A DNA stretch of 64,000 bases, from positions 62,001-126,000 of the forward strand of contig NZ_QPIW01000012.1 in the NCBI RefSeq assembly GCF_003339505.1, read 5' to 3'. Of the stretch, positions 42,625-50,989 are shown piece by piece. Position 1 is the stretch's first letter; each line of letters begins with the position of its first letter. Both the position numbers and the translations under genes were made by a program. This DNA comes from Runella aurantiaca (lineage in GTDB: Bacteria; Bacteroidota; Bacteroidia; Cytophagales; Spirosomataceae). The notes beneath the pieces were generated by a model that saw only the letters and a program-made list of their open reading frames with translations, was not told the DNA's origin and did no database searches.

Positions 42625-43953
42625 ATGGAACAAATACTCATAAAAAGCTTCAAAGCGATTGTTAATAAAGAAGAACGGCCTATTAATGTCAAAAAAATGA
42701 CAGTATTGATGGGGGAACAGGGCAGCGGTAAGAGTACGGTAGCAAAGTTGGTTTATTTCTTTAAGACAATCCGGGAGGAAATACTCACTCCTTTCATCGG
42801 CAATTTTTTGGTAACTGAAGATAACTTAAAGCAAGTTATAGAAGGACAAATCTACAGCTATTTTATTACACTGTTTGGCTCTTCCAGGCGTCTTACAAAT
42901 TTTGAAATCATTTATACTTACGCCAATGACGAATTTATTAGGATCAGCCAAACTGAAACAGGAGAATTGAAGATTGAGTTTGAGCACTGGCTCTCGAAGT
43001 TGAACAAAGCTATTGGACTTAATCGTGAATTAAAGCGTTTAGATAATGCTTTTGGCGATTTGGAAAGAAGAGAAAGAGATAGGTTTGTTAATGGTATCGT
43101 TAAGATAGTCAATAATTTTTTCGGAAGTACTCAATTGAATCTTTATTTACCCGCAAGTAGAAACGCTGTGATTTCACTAGGCAATCATTTATTAGAAATT
43201 TACTCTAAATTAGACAACAATTTATCAGCATCTAATGACAAAGAAGCTCACAGATATATGTCTGAGAATGATATTATATTATTGAAATTTATTCAATACA
43301 ACCGTTTTTTAAGAAACAAGTTTCTCCAATCAGGCAATTTTCAAACCTTCATTGAGGACGAGAAAGAACTAAACCCAGAACTTGATTGTACAGATTCAGA
43401 AAAAATACTCACGCGCATTGAAGCTGTTTTAAAAGGACACTATCTAAATGACAGTGAGGGCGAAAAACTGACGCTAAATGACAATCAATTCGTTTTTCTC
43501 CAAAATGCTTCTTCTGGTCAGCAAGAAAGCATCCGGACTTTTCAAGATATTTTCTTGCATGTGCTCTATGGCGATCCCGTATTTCGGGTCATTGAAGAGC
43601 CTGAATCACATCTATTTGCTGCTGCCCAAAAAGAGTTAATCGAATCCTTAGCCATATTAGCCAACAAAAACCCTGAAAGCCAACTACTCATCACTACTCA
43701 CAGCACATTTATTCTTCGGGTACTTGATAATTTGCTGAAAGCATTTCAAATTAATGACAGTGATGCAGAACGAATCATTGACCGGGCAGCATGGCTGAAC
43801 TTCGATGAATTTGCTGCCTACAACTTAGTAAACGGAGAAATAGAGGATGCCCTTAACCAAGAATTTAAAGGAGTAGATGCCCGTCTGTTTGACGACGTTA
43901 CCCAACAAATCAGTAATGAATTTGATGAATTGCTAAATATCCAGTATCCGTGA
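42625..43953 (+). CDS. OLD/ABC-type AAA ATPase of a candidate defence pair
   Basis: This 442-residue P-loop ATPase of the RecF/OLD/AAA_15-21 class has Walker A GEQGSGKST at residues 30-38. A long helical insert follows, with LYLPASRNAVIS. The ABC signature-like segment is NASSGQQESIRTFQDIF (about residue 290). Walker B and catalytic Glu are in VIEEPESHLF (323-331) and the His switch is in LLITTHSTF (His359). No TOPRIM nuclease domain is attached, unlike classical OLD. The base composition is clearly AT-richer than the flanking kinase and dnaE genes. Its stop overlaps the GTG start of the next gene, so the two products are made together. ATPases of this class power many anti-phage systems; that role is inferred here. 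Confidence 0.85.
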   Translation: MEQILIKSFKAIVNKEERPINVKKMTVLMGEQGSGKSTVAKLVYFFKTIREEILTPFIGNFLVTEDNLKQVIEGQIYSYFITLFGSSRRLTNFEIIYTYANDEFIRISQTETGELKIEFEHWLSKLNKAIGLNRELKRLDNAFGDLERRERDRFVNGIVKIVNNFFGSTQLNLYLPASRNAVISLGNHLLEIYSKLDNNLSASNDKEAHRYMSENDIILLKFIQYNRFLRNKFLQSGNFQTFIEDEKELNPELDCTDSEKILTRIEAVLKGHYLNDSEGEKLTLNDNQFVFLQNASSGQQESIRTFQDIFLHVLYGDPVFRVIEEPESHLFAAAQKELIESLAILANKNPESQLLITTHSTFILRVLDNLLKAFQINDSDAERIIDRAAWLNFDEFAAYNLVNGEIEDALNQEFKGVDARLFDDVTQQISNEFDELLNIQYP

Positions 43954-44420
43954 AAGAGGGCGAAAGCATTTACCACAAAATTAAAAAGGAAGAAAAATGT
44001 TGTTCAACCAAGCGCAGTGTAAATGAACACGGTAAAACATTTTCCATCAATTGCAGCGATAAAAACATTAATATTTGTTGTGTAAAACTGGACAAATGTC
44101 TGATAACTGCAATTTCCAACCAGAAACAATGTGACTATTTATTTATGAGTGACAGGAATAATAGCCCTACTGATTACAGTTATTATTTTGTTGAACTGAA
44201 GGGAAGCGGTTGTGATGCAGAAGGGGCTTTTGAGCAAATCCAACAAGCCGTTAATTATATTAAAAGCCGATTTGGGGTTATCCCTAAACACCAAATTTGG
44301 GGTTTTATTGTTGGTGGTAAAGACACCCAAAACATGAGTCGTTTAAAAGAAAGATTTAAAAGAGATATCGGTAAGGAACTCAAACACAGCACCGGTATAC
44401 GATATGAACATAAAATATAA
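43950..44420 (+). CDS. Small cysteine-rich PD-(D/E)xK-like protein, partner of the ATPase
   Basis: This 156-residue protein starts at a GTG that shares bases with the ATPase stop (GTGA), giving translational coupling. The N-terminal third has cysteine pairs and singles at 17-18, 35, 43-44, 50 and 61, which might hold a zinc ion. Asp62 in CDYLFM and Glu82-Leu-Lys84 in YYFVELKG have the spacing and strand context of a PD-(D/E)xK nuclease core, and EQIQQAVNYI supplies the usual following helix with Gln. No family name is recognised. Pairing with an OLD-type ATPase suggests a nuclease effector, but neither activity nor phage defence is demonstrated. Confidence 0.7.
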   Translation: MKEGESIYHKIKKEEKCCSTKRSVNEHGKTFSINCSDKNINICCVKLDKCLITAISNQKQCDYLFMSDRNNSPTDYSYYFVELKGSGCDAEGAFEQIQQAVNYIKSRFGVIPKHQIWGFIVGGKDTQNMSRLKERFKRDIGKELKHSTGIRYEHKI

Positions 44421-44440
44421 GATACGCTTACAAACCTATA

Positions 44441-44520
44441 CAATTCTCCCACCTCCACTGCCACCGAAGCGTCGACGGTCAGCCGCTGCTGTCCGAACCC
44501 AATACTCCCTGCTCGACGGC
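44441..44520 (+). repeat. Broken duplicate of the first bases of dnaE
   Basis: Two 23-nt blocks, 44441-44463 and 44498-44520, are identical to 44582-44604 and 44607-44629 at the start of dnaE. In dnaE the blocks are 2 nt apart; here 34 G+C-rich nt (44464-44497) separate them. The base triplet before block 1 is ATA instead of the ATG of dnaE. If read, it gives the dnaE opening QFSHLHCH and then diverges to a stop at 44533-44535. It lies between the ATPase-nuclease pair and the real dnaE start. Confidence 0.88.
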
Positions 44521-44578
44521 ACGACTGATAGTTTAGGACTTTTATTTGATTATAAAAACATTGACTGATACCCCAACC

Positions 44579-47500
44579 ATGCAATTCTCCCACCTCCACT
44601 GCCATACCCAATACTCCCTGCTCGACGGCGCGGCCGATATAAAAAAGCTGTTTAAAAAAGCCAAAGCCGACGAGATGCCCGCCATCGCCATCACCGACCA
44701 CGGCAATATGTTCGGTGTGTTTGAATTCGTGGCCGAAGGCCACAAAACGGGCATCAAGCCCATTGTGGGCTGTGAGTTTTATTTGGTGGAAGACCGCCAC
44801 AAAAAACAGTTTACCAAAGAACAAAAAGACGTACGCCGCCACCAACTGCTACTGGCCAAAAACGCCGAAGGTTATCGCAACCTAGCCAAACTTTGCTCGC
44901 TGGGGTTCATCGAAGGCATGTATGGCAAGTACCCGCGTATCGACAAAGAACTGTTGGTAAAATACCACAAAGGACTTATCGCCACTACCTGCTGCATTGG
45001 GGCAAGTGTGCCGCAGGCCATCATCAAAAAAGGAGAAGAAGCTGGACGGCAAGAGTTTAAATGGTGGTTGGATTTGTTTGGCGACGACTACTACGTAGAA
45101 ATCCAGCGCCACGGCATCCGCGACCAAATCATTGCCAACGACGCCCTGCTAAAATACGCCAAAGAGTTCAACGTCAAGGTGATATGTTCCAACGACAGCC
45201 ACTATGTAGAACAAGACGATGCCAACGCGCACGATATTTTACTTTGTGTAAACACCGGCGATAAACAAGCCACCCCCACCAATAAGGATTTTGACGACGC
45301 TAGCCCGATGCCCAAAGGTACCCGCTTTGCGTTTTTCAACGATGAATTTTATTTCAAAACCAAAGCCGAAATGCTCAAGACGTTCAGCGACCTACCCGAG
45401 TCGCTGGACAACACGCAGGAAATCGTCGATAAAGTAGAGCTGCTGAAGCTCAACCGGGATATTCTGCTGCCCAACTTCCCCATTCCAGAAGAATTCAAAA
45501 AGCACAGTATTTCTCAAATGATTGACTTCAACGGTAAGATGAAAGAACTCACCGCCGACGTACTCAATCAGTGGGAATACCTCAAACACTGGACATTTGA
45601 GGGCGCGTTGAAGAAATACAAAGAGATTACGCCAGAGATTGAAGAACGCCTCAACTTTGAGTTGAACACCATCAAAAACATGGGTTTTCCTGGCTACTTC
45701 CTCATCGTGGCCGACTTCATTCAAGCGGGCCGCGACATGGGCGTACTCATCGGCCCCGGGCGCGGCTCAGCGGCGGGCAGTGCGGTGGCCTACGCGATTG
45801 GAATCACCAACATCGACCCCATTAAGTACGACCTGCTGTTTGAGCGTTTTCTGAATCCTGACCGTATCTCCATGCCCGATATTGATACGGACTTCGACGA
45901 CGAAGGCCGCCAAAAAGTGATTGATTATGTGGTGCAGAAATACGGCAAAAATCAGGTAGCGCAGATTATTACCTATGGCACTATGGCCGCCAAATCGTCC
46001 ATCAAAGACGTGGCGCGGGTCATGGACCTGCCACTGGCCGAAGCCAACGCCGTGGTGAAGTTGGTGCCCGATAAGCCTACTTACAACATGAACCTAAACA
46101 AGGTTTTCAACGTACCCATCGAAAAAATGGCAGAAGTCATTTCGCCCGATGAGGTTGAAAACCTAAAAAAACTGCGCGAAATGCTCAAAGGCAACGACCT
46201 CACTGCCAGAGTATTGAAGGAGGCGCAGAAACTGGAAGGTACCGTCCGCAACGTGGGTATTCACGCGGCGGGGATTATCATTGCGCCCGAGGATTTGACC
46301 AATCTGATTCCCGTCAGTACGTCCAAAGAATCAGAATTGCTCATTACGCAGTATGAAGGAAAAATTATTGAAGATGCGGGCGTTATCAAAATGGACTTTT
46401 TGGGGTTGCGAAACCTCACCATCATCAAAGAAGCCCTGCGGATGATTGAGGCCAACCACGGCGTCAAAATCGAAATTGACTATATTCCGCTCGACGACTA
46501 CAAGGTCTTTGAACTCTTCCAACGCGGTGATACCAACGCTGTGTTTCAGTTTGAATCCGACGGGATGAAAAAATACATGCGCGAGCTGAAACCAGACCGT
46601 TTTGAAGACCTCATCGCCATGAACGCCCTTTACCGTCCTGGCCCGATTGCCTATATACCCAACTACATTAACCGTAAGCATGGACGTGAAAAGGTAGAGT
46701 ATGATTTGCCCGAAATGGAAGAATATTTGGCAGATACTTACGGAATATCGACGTATCAAGAACAAATTATGTTGCTTTCTCAGAAGCTCGCAGGCTTCAC
46801 CAAAGGCGATGCCGACGTGTTGCGGAAAGCGATGGGGAAAAAGCAAATTGAGGTCTTGAACAAAATGAAGAGTAAGTTTTTGGAAGGCGGCAAAAAAAAT
46901 GGCCTTGATGAAAAAAAACTCGACAAAGTTTGGACCGACTGGGAAGCCTTTGCGTCGTATGCCTTCAACAAATCGCACTCGACCTGCTACGCGTTTGTGG
47001 CCTACCAAACGGCCTACCTCAAATCGCACTATCCGTCAGAATACATGGCGGCGGTGATGACGAGTTCGTTGGGCAACATCGAAAAACTCACTTTCTTTTT
47101 GGAGGAATGTAAGGCCATCGGCCTGTCGGTACTCGGCCCTGACGTCAACGAATCGGAGCGGCGCTTTGGCGTCAACAAACGCGGCGAGATTCGCTTTGGG
47201 CTGGGAGGTATCAAAGGCACGGGCGACGCCGCCGTGGAAAGCATCATCGAAGAGCGCGACAAAAACGGCCCTTACAAAGATATTTATGATTTTATGACCC
47301 GCGTCAACTTGCGGACGGTCAACAAGAAAACCATCGAATCGTTGGCTTACGCGGGGGCGTTTGATTTGTTTGAGGACTTCCACCGCGCGCAATATTTTAC
47401 GACGATAGACGGTGAGCAACAAAACCTCATCGAAAAGCTCATCCGCTACGCCAACGCCGTACAGGCCGAAAAATCCAACGCCCAAGCTTCGCTGTTTGGC

Positions 47501-48283
47501 GGATTTGGCGGCGGTCGGTCCGACATTGCGCGGCCCAAAGCGCCCAACGTGGAGCCATGGGGCGATATTGAGCGACTGCGTTTTGAGAAAGACGTGGTAG
47601 GCTTCTACATCTCTGGCCACCCGCTCGATATGTTCAGGCTTGAACTCGACAACTTCTGTACCTGTACGCTCGACCGCGTCATGGCAACCTCGGAACTCAT
47701 CGAAGCCTCCGACGATGAAAGCCCCGAAACCGTTGGGCCCGTCAATGTCGAAATCGGCGGGAAGCCGCTGCTGTTTGGCAAGGATGTAACCGTGGCGGGC
47801 ATCGTGAGCAGTTTTCAGATTCGGACCACCAAAACGGGCAATCCGTTTTGTATCTTCAAACTGGAAGACTACGCCGGCTCGATGGAAATGGCGCTTTTTG
47901 GCGAAGATTTTGTGAAGTTTTCGGCCTACATCCAAACGGGTCACTTCCTGTTTGTGAAAGGCAAAATCCAAAACCGCTGGAAATCAGAAGACCAATACGA
48001 ATTTAAAATCAGCTCGATGCAGCTACTGAGCGAAGTGCGCGAAAAACTTACCAAAGAGATTCGGTTGCAGTTGGATTTGGACCTGCTCGACGGGGTATTG
48101 GTGGCAAAACTCAACGAAGCCGTGCAGGCGCATCCCGGCAACTGCTCGCTGTCGGTTTCGGTATTAGACAACCTCACCCGCACCGAGATAAAACTCCAAT
48201 CCCGCCTCCACCGCGTAGCCCCCACCAACGCTTTTTTCAAGCTGCTGGAAAGCATGGGCGGCGTGAAGTTTTCGGTGAATTAA
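44579..48283 (+). CDS. dnaE: DNA polymerase III alpha subunit
   Basis: This is the main replicative polymerase subunit, 1234 residues from the ATG at 44579. It has an N-terminal PHP domain (SHLHCHTQYSLLDG, AITDHGNMFG), the palm with the metal-binding Asp pair in MPDIDTDF, PGRGSAAGS, thumb and fingers (FNKSHSTCYAFVAYQTAYLK), a tandem HhH region and a late OB-fold (VTVAGIVSSFQIRTTKTGNP). An in-frame ATG at 44546 adds 11 residues; the start at 44579 gives the conserved MQFSHLHCH opening and is preferred. It is G+C-richer than the genes on both sides. A broken duplicate of its 5' end lies just upstream. Confidence 0.96.
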   Translation: MQFSHLHCHTQYSLLDGAADIKKLFKKAKADEMPAIAITDHGNMFGVFEFVAEGHKTGIKPIVGCEFYLVEDRHKKQFTKEQKDVRRHQLLLAKNAEGYRNLAKLCSLGFIEGMYGKYPRIDKELLVKYHKGLIATTCCIGASVPQAIIKKGEEAGRQEFKWWLDLFGDDYYVEIQRHGIRDQIIANDALLKYAKEFNVKVICSNDSHYVEQDDANAHDILLCVNTGDKQATPTNKDFDDASPMPKGTRFAFFNDEFYFKTKAEMLKTFSDLPESLDNTQEIVDKVELLKLNRDILLPNFPIPEEFKKHSISQMIDFNGKMKELTADVLNQWEYLKHWTFEGALKKYKEITPEIEERLNFELNTIKNMGFPGYFLIVADFIQAGRDMGVLIGPGRGSAAGSAVAYAIGITNIDPIKYDLLFERFLNPDRISMPDIDTDFDDEGRQKVIDYVVQKYGKNQVAQIITYGTMAAKSSIKDVARVMDLPLAEANAVVKLVPDKPTYNMNLNKVFNVPIEKMAEVISPDEVENLKKLREMLKGNDLTARVLKEAQKLEGTVRNVGIHAAGIIIAPEDLTNLIPVSTSKESELLITQYEGKIIEDAGVIKMDFLGLRNLTIIKEALRMIEANHGVKIEIDYIPLDDYKVFELFQRGDTNAVFQFESDGMKKYMRELKPDRFEDLIAMNALYRPGPIAYIPNYINRKHGREKVEYDLPEMEEYLADTYGISTYQEQIMLLSQKLAGFTKGDADVLRKAMGKKQIEVLNKMKSKFLEGGKKNGLDEKKLDKVWTDWEAFASYAFNKSHSTCYAFVAYQTAYLKSHYPSEYMAAVMTSSLGNIEKLTFFLEECKAIGLSVLGPDVNESERRFGVNKRGEIRFGLGGIKGTGDAAVESIIEERDKNGPYKDIYDFMTRVNLRTVNKKTIESLAYAGAFDLFEDFHRAQYFTTIDGEQQNLIEKLIRYANAVQAEKSNAQASLFGGFGGGRSDIARPKAPNVEPWGDIERLRFEKDVVGFYISGHPLDMFRLELDNFCTCTLDRVMATSELIEASDDESPETVGPVNVEIGGKPLLFGKDVTVAGIVSSFQIRTTKTGNPFCIFKLEDYAGSMEMALFGEDFVKFSAYIQTGHFLFVKGKIQNRWKSEDQYEFKISSMQLLSEVREKLTKEIRLQLDLDLLDGVLVAKLNEAVQAHPGNCSLSVSVLDNLTRTEIKLQSRLHRVAPTNAFFKLLESMGGVKFSVN

Positions 48284-48310
48284 GGGTCTCGTTTTCGAGC
48301 CATCATATAG

Positions 48311-48361
48311 ATGCGCATTTTGTATGGTTGCTCTTTAAAAGCACAAATACAAAGTGCGCAT
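48311..48361. terminator. Long hairpin downstream of dnaE
   Basis: The 51-nt palindrome has a 15-bp outer stem with one mismatch (ATGCGCATTTTGTAT with ATACAAAGTGCGCAT) and an inner TGCT/AGCA pair. It is followed by TTCTTTT. It probably ends dnaE transcription, although the T-run is interrupted. Confidence 0.6.
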
Positions 48362-48444
48362 TTCTTTTAAATCACTTAAATTATGCGACAATTAAGGAAT
48401 TAGCAGCAAGCCAATCTAAGCCCTAAAACATTACACAATTTTTA

Positions 48445-48452
48445 TAACTTTG
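48445..48452 (+). promoter_or_regulatory. Possible -7 element of corA
   Basis: TAACTTTG fits TAnnTTTG and lies 28 nt before the chosen corA ATG. The -33 position is not convincing. Confidence 0.3.
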
Positions 48453-48479
48453 TAGAAAAATAGACAATTGACAAAAGTA

Positions 48480-49364
48480 ATGGAGAGCAAAAGCAAAGAA
48501 ATTCAATTTGATGATTTTATTTGGATAGATATTTGTAACCCCGAAAAAATTAATCTTGACGGTATTGCTAAGCAATACAACTTGGACTATTTTCAAATAA
48601 AAGACAGTTTAGAAACTGGACATTTACCTAAATTTGAAAAGCAAGAAACGTATAATTTCTTAATCTTAAGAGCATATACATCCAACATTGACGACAGGAC
48701 CACCAATGTCACTGACCTTTCCAACAAAATAGCTTTTTTTTATAGCGAGGAAAAGGTAATCACAATTCATCGGGCTGAATTTGAGTTTTTACAAAATGTA
48801 TCAAACAACTACATAAAATCCGAAGATTTATTGCTATTTTTTATCCATAAAATGTTAGATACGTATAACAATCCTCTTAAATTTTTGAGCGACCAAAATG
48901 ATGAAATTGAAAAAACAGTTTTTTTAAAAGATTATTCAAAAATATCATTAGAAGACCTTTACTATCAAAAAACACGAACCCGAATCACAAAAAAACTTTT
49001 ACAAATCACCCAAAATGTAATCAATCAAATTGAAGTATCCGAACAATCTAAAACGGCTTTGCAAGATATTAAGGATAAATTACTAAGCCTTATTTTGGGG
49101 TATGACGAAGTCTTAGAAAACTCTAACAACCTATTAAACACATACTTATCTGTAAATGCTCAAAAAAGCAATGATGTAATGAAATTGCTAACTATCTTTT
49201 CTGCTTTTTTCTTACCACTAACTTTTATAGCAGGAATTTATGGTATGAACTTTGAAAACATGCCTGAACTTAAATGGGATTATGGCTATTTTTTTACATT
49301 AGGCATTATGATTGTTATTGCGATTATAATCTTCTATTGGTTTAAACGTAAAAAAATAATTTAA
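48480..49364 (+). CDS. corA: CorA-family magnesium/cobalt transporter
   Basis: This inner-membrane divalent cation channel works as a pentamer. Residues 1 to about 230 form the cytosolic funnel with its long helices. Two C-terminal membrane helices follow (TIFSAFFLPLTFIAGIYG and YFFTLGIMIVIAIIIFYW), joined by the signature YGMNF of the selectivity loop and ending in a basic KRKK tail. A TTG at 48468 is in frame; the ATG at 48480 is preferred. The gene is strikingly AT-rich compared with dnaE. It is followed after 2 nt by a lipoprotein gene. Confidence 0.93.
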   Translation: MESKSKEIQFDDFIWIDICNPEKINLDGIAKQYNLDYFQIKDSLETGHLPKFEKQETYNFLILRAYTSNIDDRTTNVTDLSNKIAFFYSEEKVITIHRAEFEFLQNVSNNYIKSEDLLLFFIHKMLDTYNNPLKFLSDQNDEIEKTVFLKDYSKISLEDLYYQKTRTRITKKLLQITQNVINQIEVSEQSKTALQDIKDKLLSLILGYDEVLENSNNLLNTYLSVNAQKSNDVMKLLTIFSAFFLPLTFIAGIYGMNFENMPELKWDYGYFFTLGIMIVIAIIIFYWFKRKKII

Positions 49365-49366
49365 AA

Positions 49367-50044
49367 ATGGCAAAAATTTATGTAGCAATACTGCTTTTGA
49401 TTTTTAGTAGTTGTGCAACTTTACAAAACAATGCAAAATATGACTTGGCAAATGCAAAATATAAGTTAAAAATTGATAGAAAAGCCTATAATTGTTATGT
49501 TGAAAACAATACCGACAGTATAACAATTTATAATCTTACCACAAAAATATCGACCATCCTTCCCCAGAAAATGGAGACTTATCTACCTACACAGCAACGC
49601 CTTATAAAACCGTCTTTAGATATTGACATTTTAACAGCATTGTTCAAAATACGACCAAATATTATAAACAGTTTGCCCACTCAACTCAATGCCAACTTTA
49701 ATGGAAATATTTATGTGGGGCATAGAACAGATGTCTATCAGATACGCTACAAAAAGAACCCATTAAATAAATATCAAAGACAAATAAACCATTTTGGATT
49801 TAGTGGTGGTTTTTTTGTTGGACTTGGGAATACCCCAATGACGCCTTCAACAACCATTAACGGCATCTCGACTGAATATGACGGACTAATTTTACAAAAA
49901 GGAATAGCAGGTATTATTGCAGTAAATAAACTTACCATAGGTTTAGGCCTTGGCTATGATAATCTTTTAGACAACAATAAAAATTTGTGGATTTATGAAA
50001 ATAAACCTTGGTTCGGACTTATGTTAGGACTTAATTTGAATTGA
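49367..50044 (+). CDS. Hypothetical lipoprotein co-transcribed with corA
   Basis: This 225-residue protein has an N-terminal signal and lipobox (AILLLIFSSC), so it is probably anchored to a membrane. The C-terminal half alternates aromatic and Gly residues (HFGFSGGFFVGLG, LTIGLGLGYDNLL, PWFGLMLGLNLN), which suggests beta-barrel or beta-sheet strands like small outer-membrane proteins. No family is recognised. It starts 2 nt after corA and shares its AT-rich composition, so the two genes likely arrived and are expressed together. Confidence 0.7.
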   Translation: MAKIYVAILLLIFSSCATLQNNAKYDLANAKYKLKIDRKAYNCYVENNTDSITIYNLTTKISTILPQKMETYLPTQQRLIKPSLDIDILTALFKIRPNIINSLPTQLNANFNGNIYVGHRTDVYQIRYKKNPLNKYQRQINHFGFSGGFFVGLGNTPMTPSTTINGISTEYDGLILQKGIAGIIAVNKLTIGLGLGYDNLLDNNKNLWIYENKPWFGLMLGLNLN

Positions 50045-50068
50045 TAAGTACACATGACAAAATACCTA

Positions 50069-50100
50069 TTGCTCACATGGTTTTATCAAAATATGAGCAA
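50069..50100 (+). terminator. Putative terminator after the lipoprotein gene
   Basis: TTGCTCA (50069-50075) and TGAGCAA (50094-50100) form a 7-bp stem with a long loop, followed by ATAAAAATTATTT. Without a good T-run this is a weak call. Confidence 0.4.
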
Positions 50101-50239
50101 ATAAAAATTATTTAAACAGCATAAATTCTATTAAGTGATTGTACTAAAACTTCCTACACTTCGCTCAGAACCATCCCATCAATAGCCATTTTAACGAATA
50201 TTACACCAACAATAAAATTCTCCCAAGATCTATAGAACA

Positions 50240-50860
50240 ATGCAGACCGATAATTTATTAAAACAGGTAAGCTTCATCAAAGAGATAGACAAGTTGAAAT
50301 ACATTCAACGTAAAACTAAATTATTCAACAGCGATAGGCACGAAAATGACGCTGAACATAGTTGGCATTTAGCAATGATGACAATTGTATTGGCCGAACA
50401 TTCGGACAAACCTATTGATGTGCTGAAAGTTGTAAAAATGGTTTTAATTCACGACATCGTAGAAATTGATGCTGGCGACACTTTTATTTACGACGCTCAA
50501 AAAAACCATACAAATACCGACGAAGAACTTATTGCCGCAAAACGAATATTTGGGCTTTTACCCGCCGACCAAGCAGAAGAGTTTATTGCCATTTGGAAAG
50601 AATTTGAAGAAGGTGTGACCGACGAAGCAAAATTTGCCAAAGCAATGGACCGATTTGAACCATTGCTACAAAATACGTCAAATAATGGCGGTACTTGGAC
50701 AGAATTTAATGTCCCCTATCAAAAAGTTTTTGACAAGAAAAAAGCAATTAAAAACGGTTCGGTATCCATTTGGAGTTATGCAGAGAACTTAATCAACGAA
50801 AGTGTGGAAAAAGGAATCCTCAAAAAAAGGTTGACTGACCGAGAAGAAAAACTTCGCTAA
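50240..50860 (+). CDS. HD-domain phosphohydrolase (YfbR/HDDC2-like)
   Basis: This 206-residue cytosolic metal-dependent phosphohydrolase contains NDAEHSWHLAMM (first His), VLIHDIVEIDAGD (His-Asp) and a later Asp in KAMDRFEPLLQN. Relatives are 5'-deoxyribonucleotidases (YfbR) and HDDC2. The substrate is not certain. The stop codon TAA (50858-50860) lies inside the left arm of a long imperfect palindrome, as happens for genes in integron cassettes. The AT-rich composition matches the upstream corA genes rather than the downstream arr. Confidence 0.87.
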   Translation: MQTDNLLKQVSFIKEIDKLKYIQRKTKLFNSDRHENDAEHSWHLAMMTIVLAEHSDKPIDVLKVVKMVLIHDIVEIDAGDTFIYDAQKNHTNTDEELIAAKRIFGLLPADQAEEFIAIWKEFEEGVTDEAKFAKAMDRFEPLLQNTSNNGGTWTEFNVPYQKVFDKKKAIKNGSVSIWSYAENLINESVEKGILKKRLTDREEKLR

Positions 50861-50956
50861 CACGGGTTGTGCATCGGTCGGGCTGACGTGCAAAATTCAA
50901 CACGCAGCCTCCGCGCTTCCATTTCGTACCCGAATGCAAAGAACCAAAACTTTAGC
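50856..50956. repeat. attC-like imperfect palindrome between the HD gene and arr
   Basis: About 100 nt fold on one strand as nested arms. GCTAA (50856-50860) pairs with TTAGC (50952-50956), GGTT (50865) with AACC (50942), and TGCAT (50870) with ATGCA (50934). TCGGG (50878) pairs with CCCGA (50929) and CTGACGTG (50883) with CACGCAG (50901, one bulged A) around a 10-nt loop. There are extrahelical bases and a 21-nt bulge on the right side. The TAAC/TTAGC ends, the overlap with a stop codon and the length are like integron attC sites. No integrase is in the window. Confidence 0.6.
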
Positions 50957-50989
50957 CTACAAAAAGTCTTTCACAAACCTAGAACACCA

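Noticed and set aside
42490-42640. Left-hand copy of the dnaE duplicate flanking the ATPase pair
   Set aside because: Looked for a direct repeat upstream of the pair that would make it a clean insertion; none was found. Both copies lie downstream of the pair, so a simple target-site duplication is not supported.
50867-50989. N-terminal extension of arr
   Set aside because: The extra 41 codons are the translated right part of the palindrome; Arr proteins start close to the Met at 50990.
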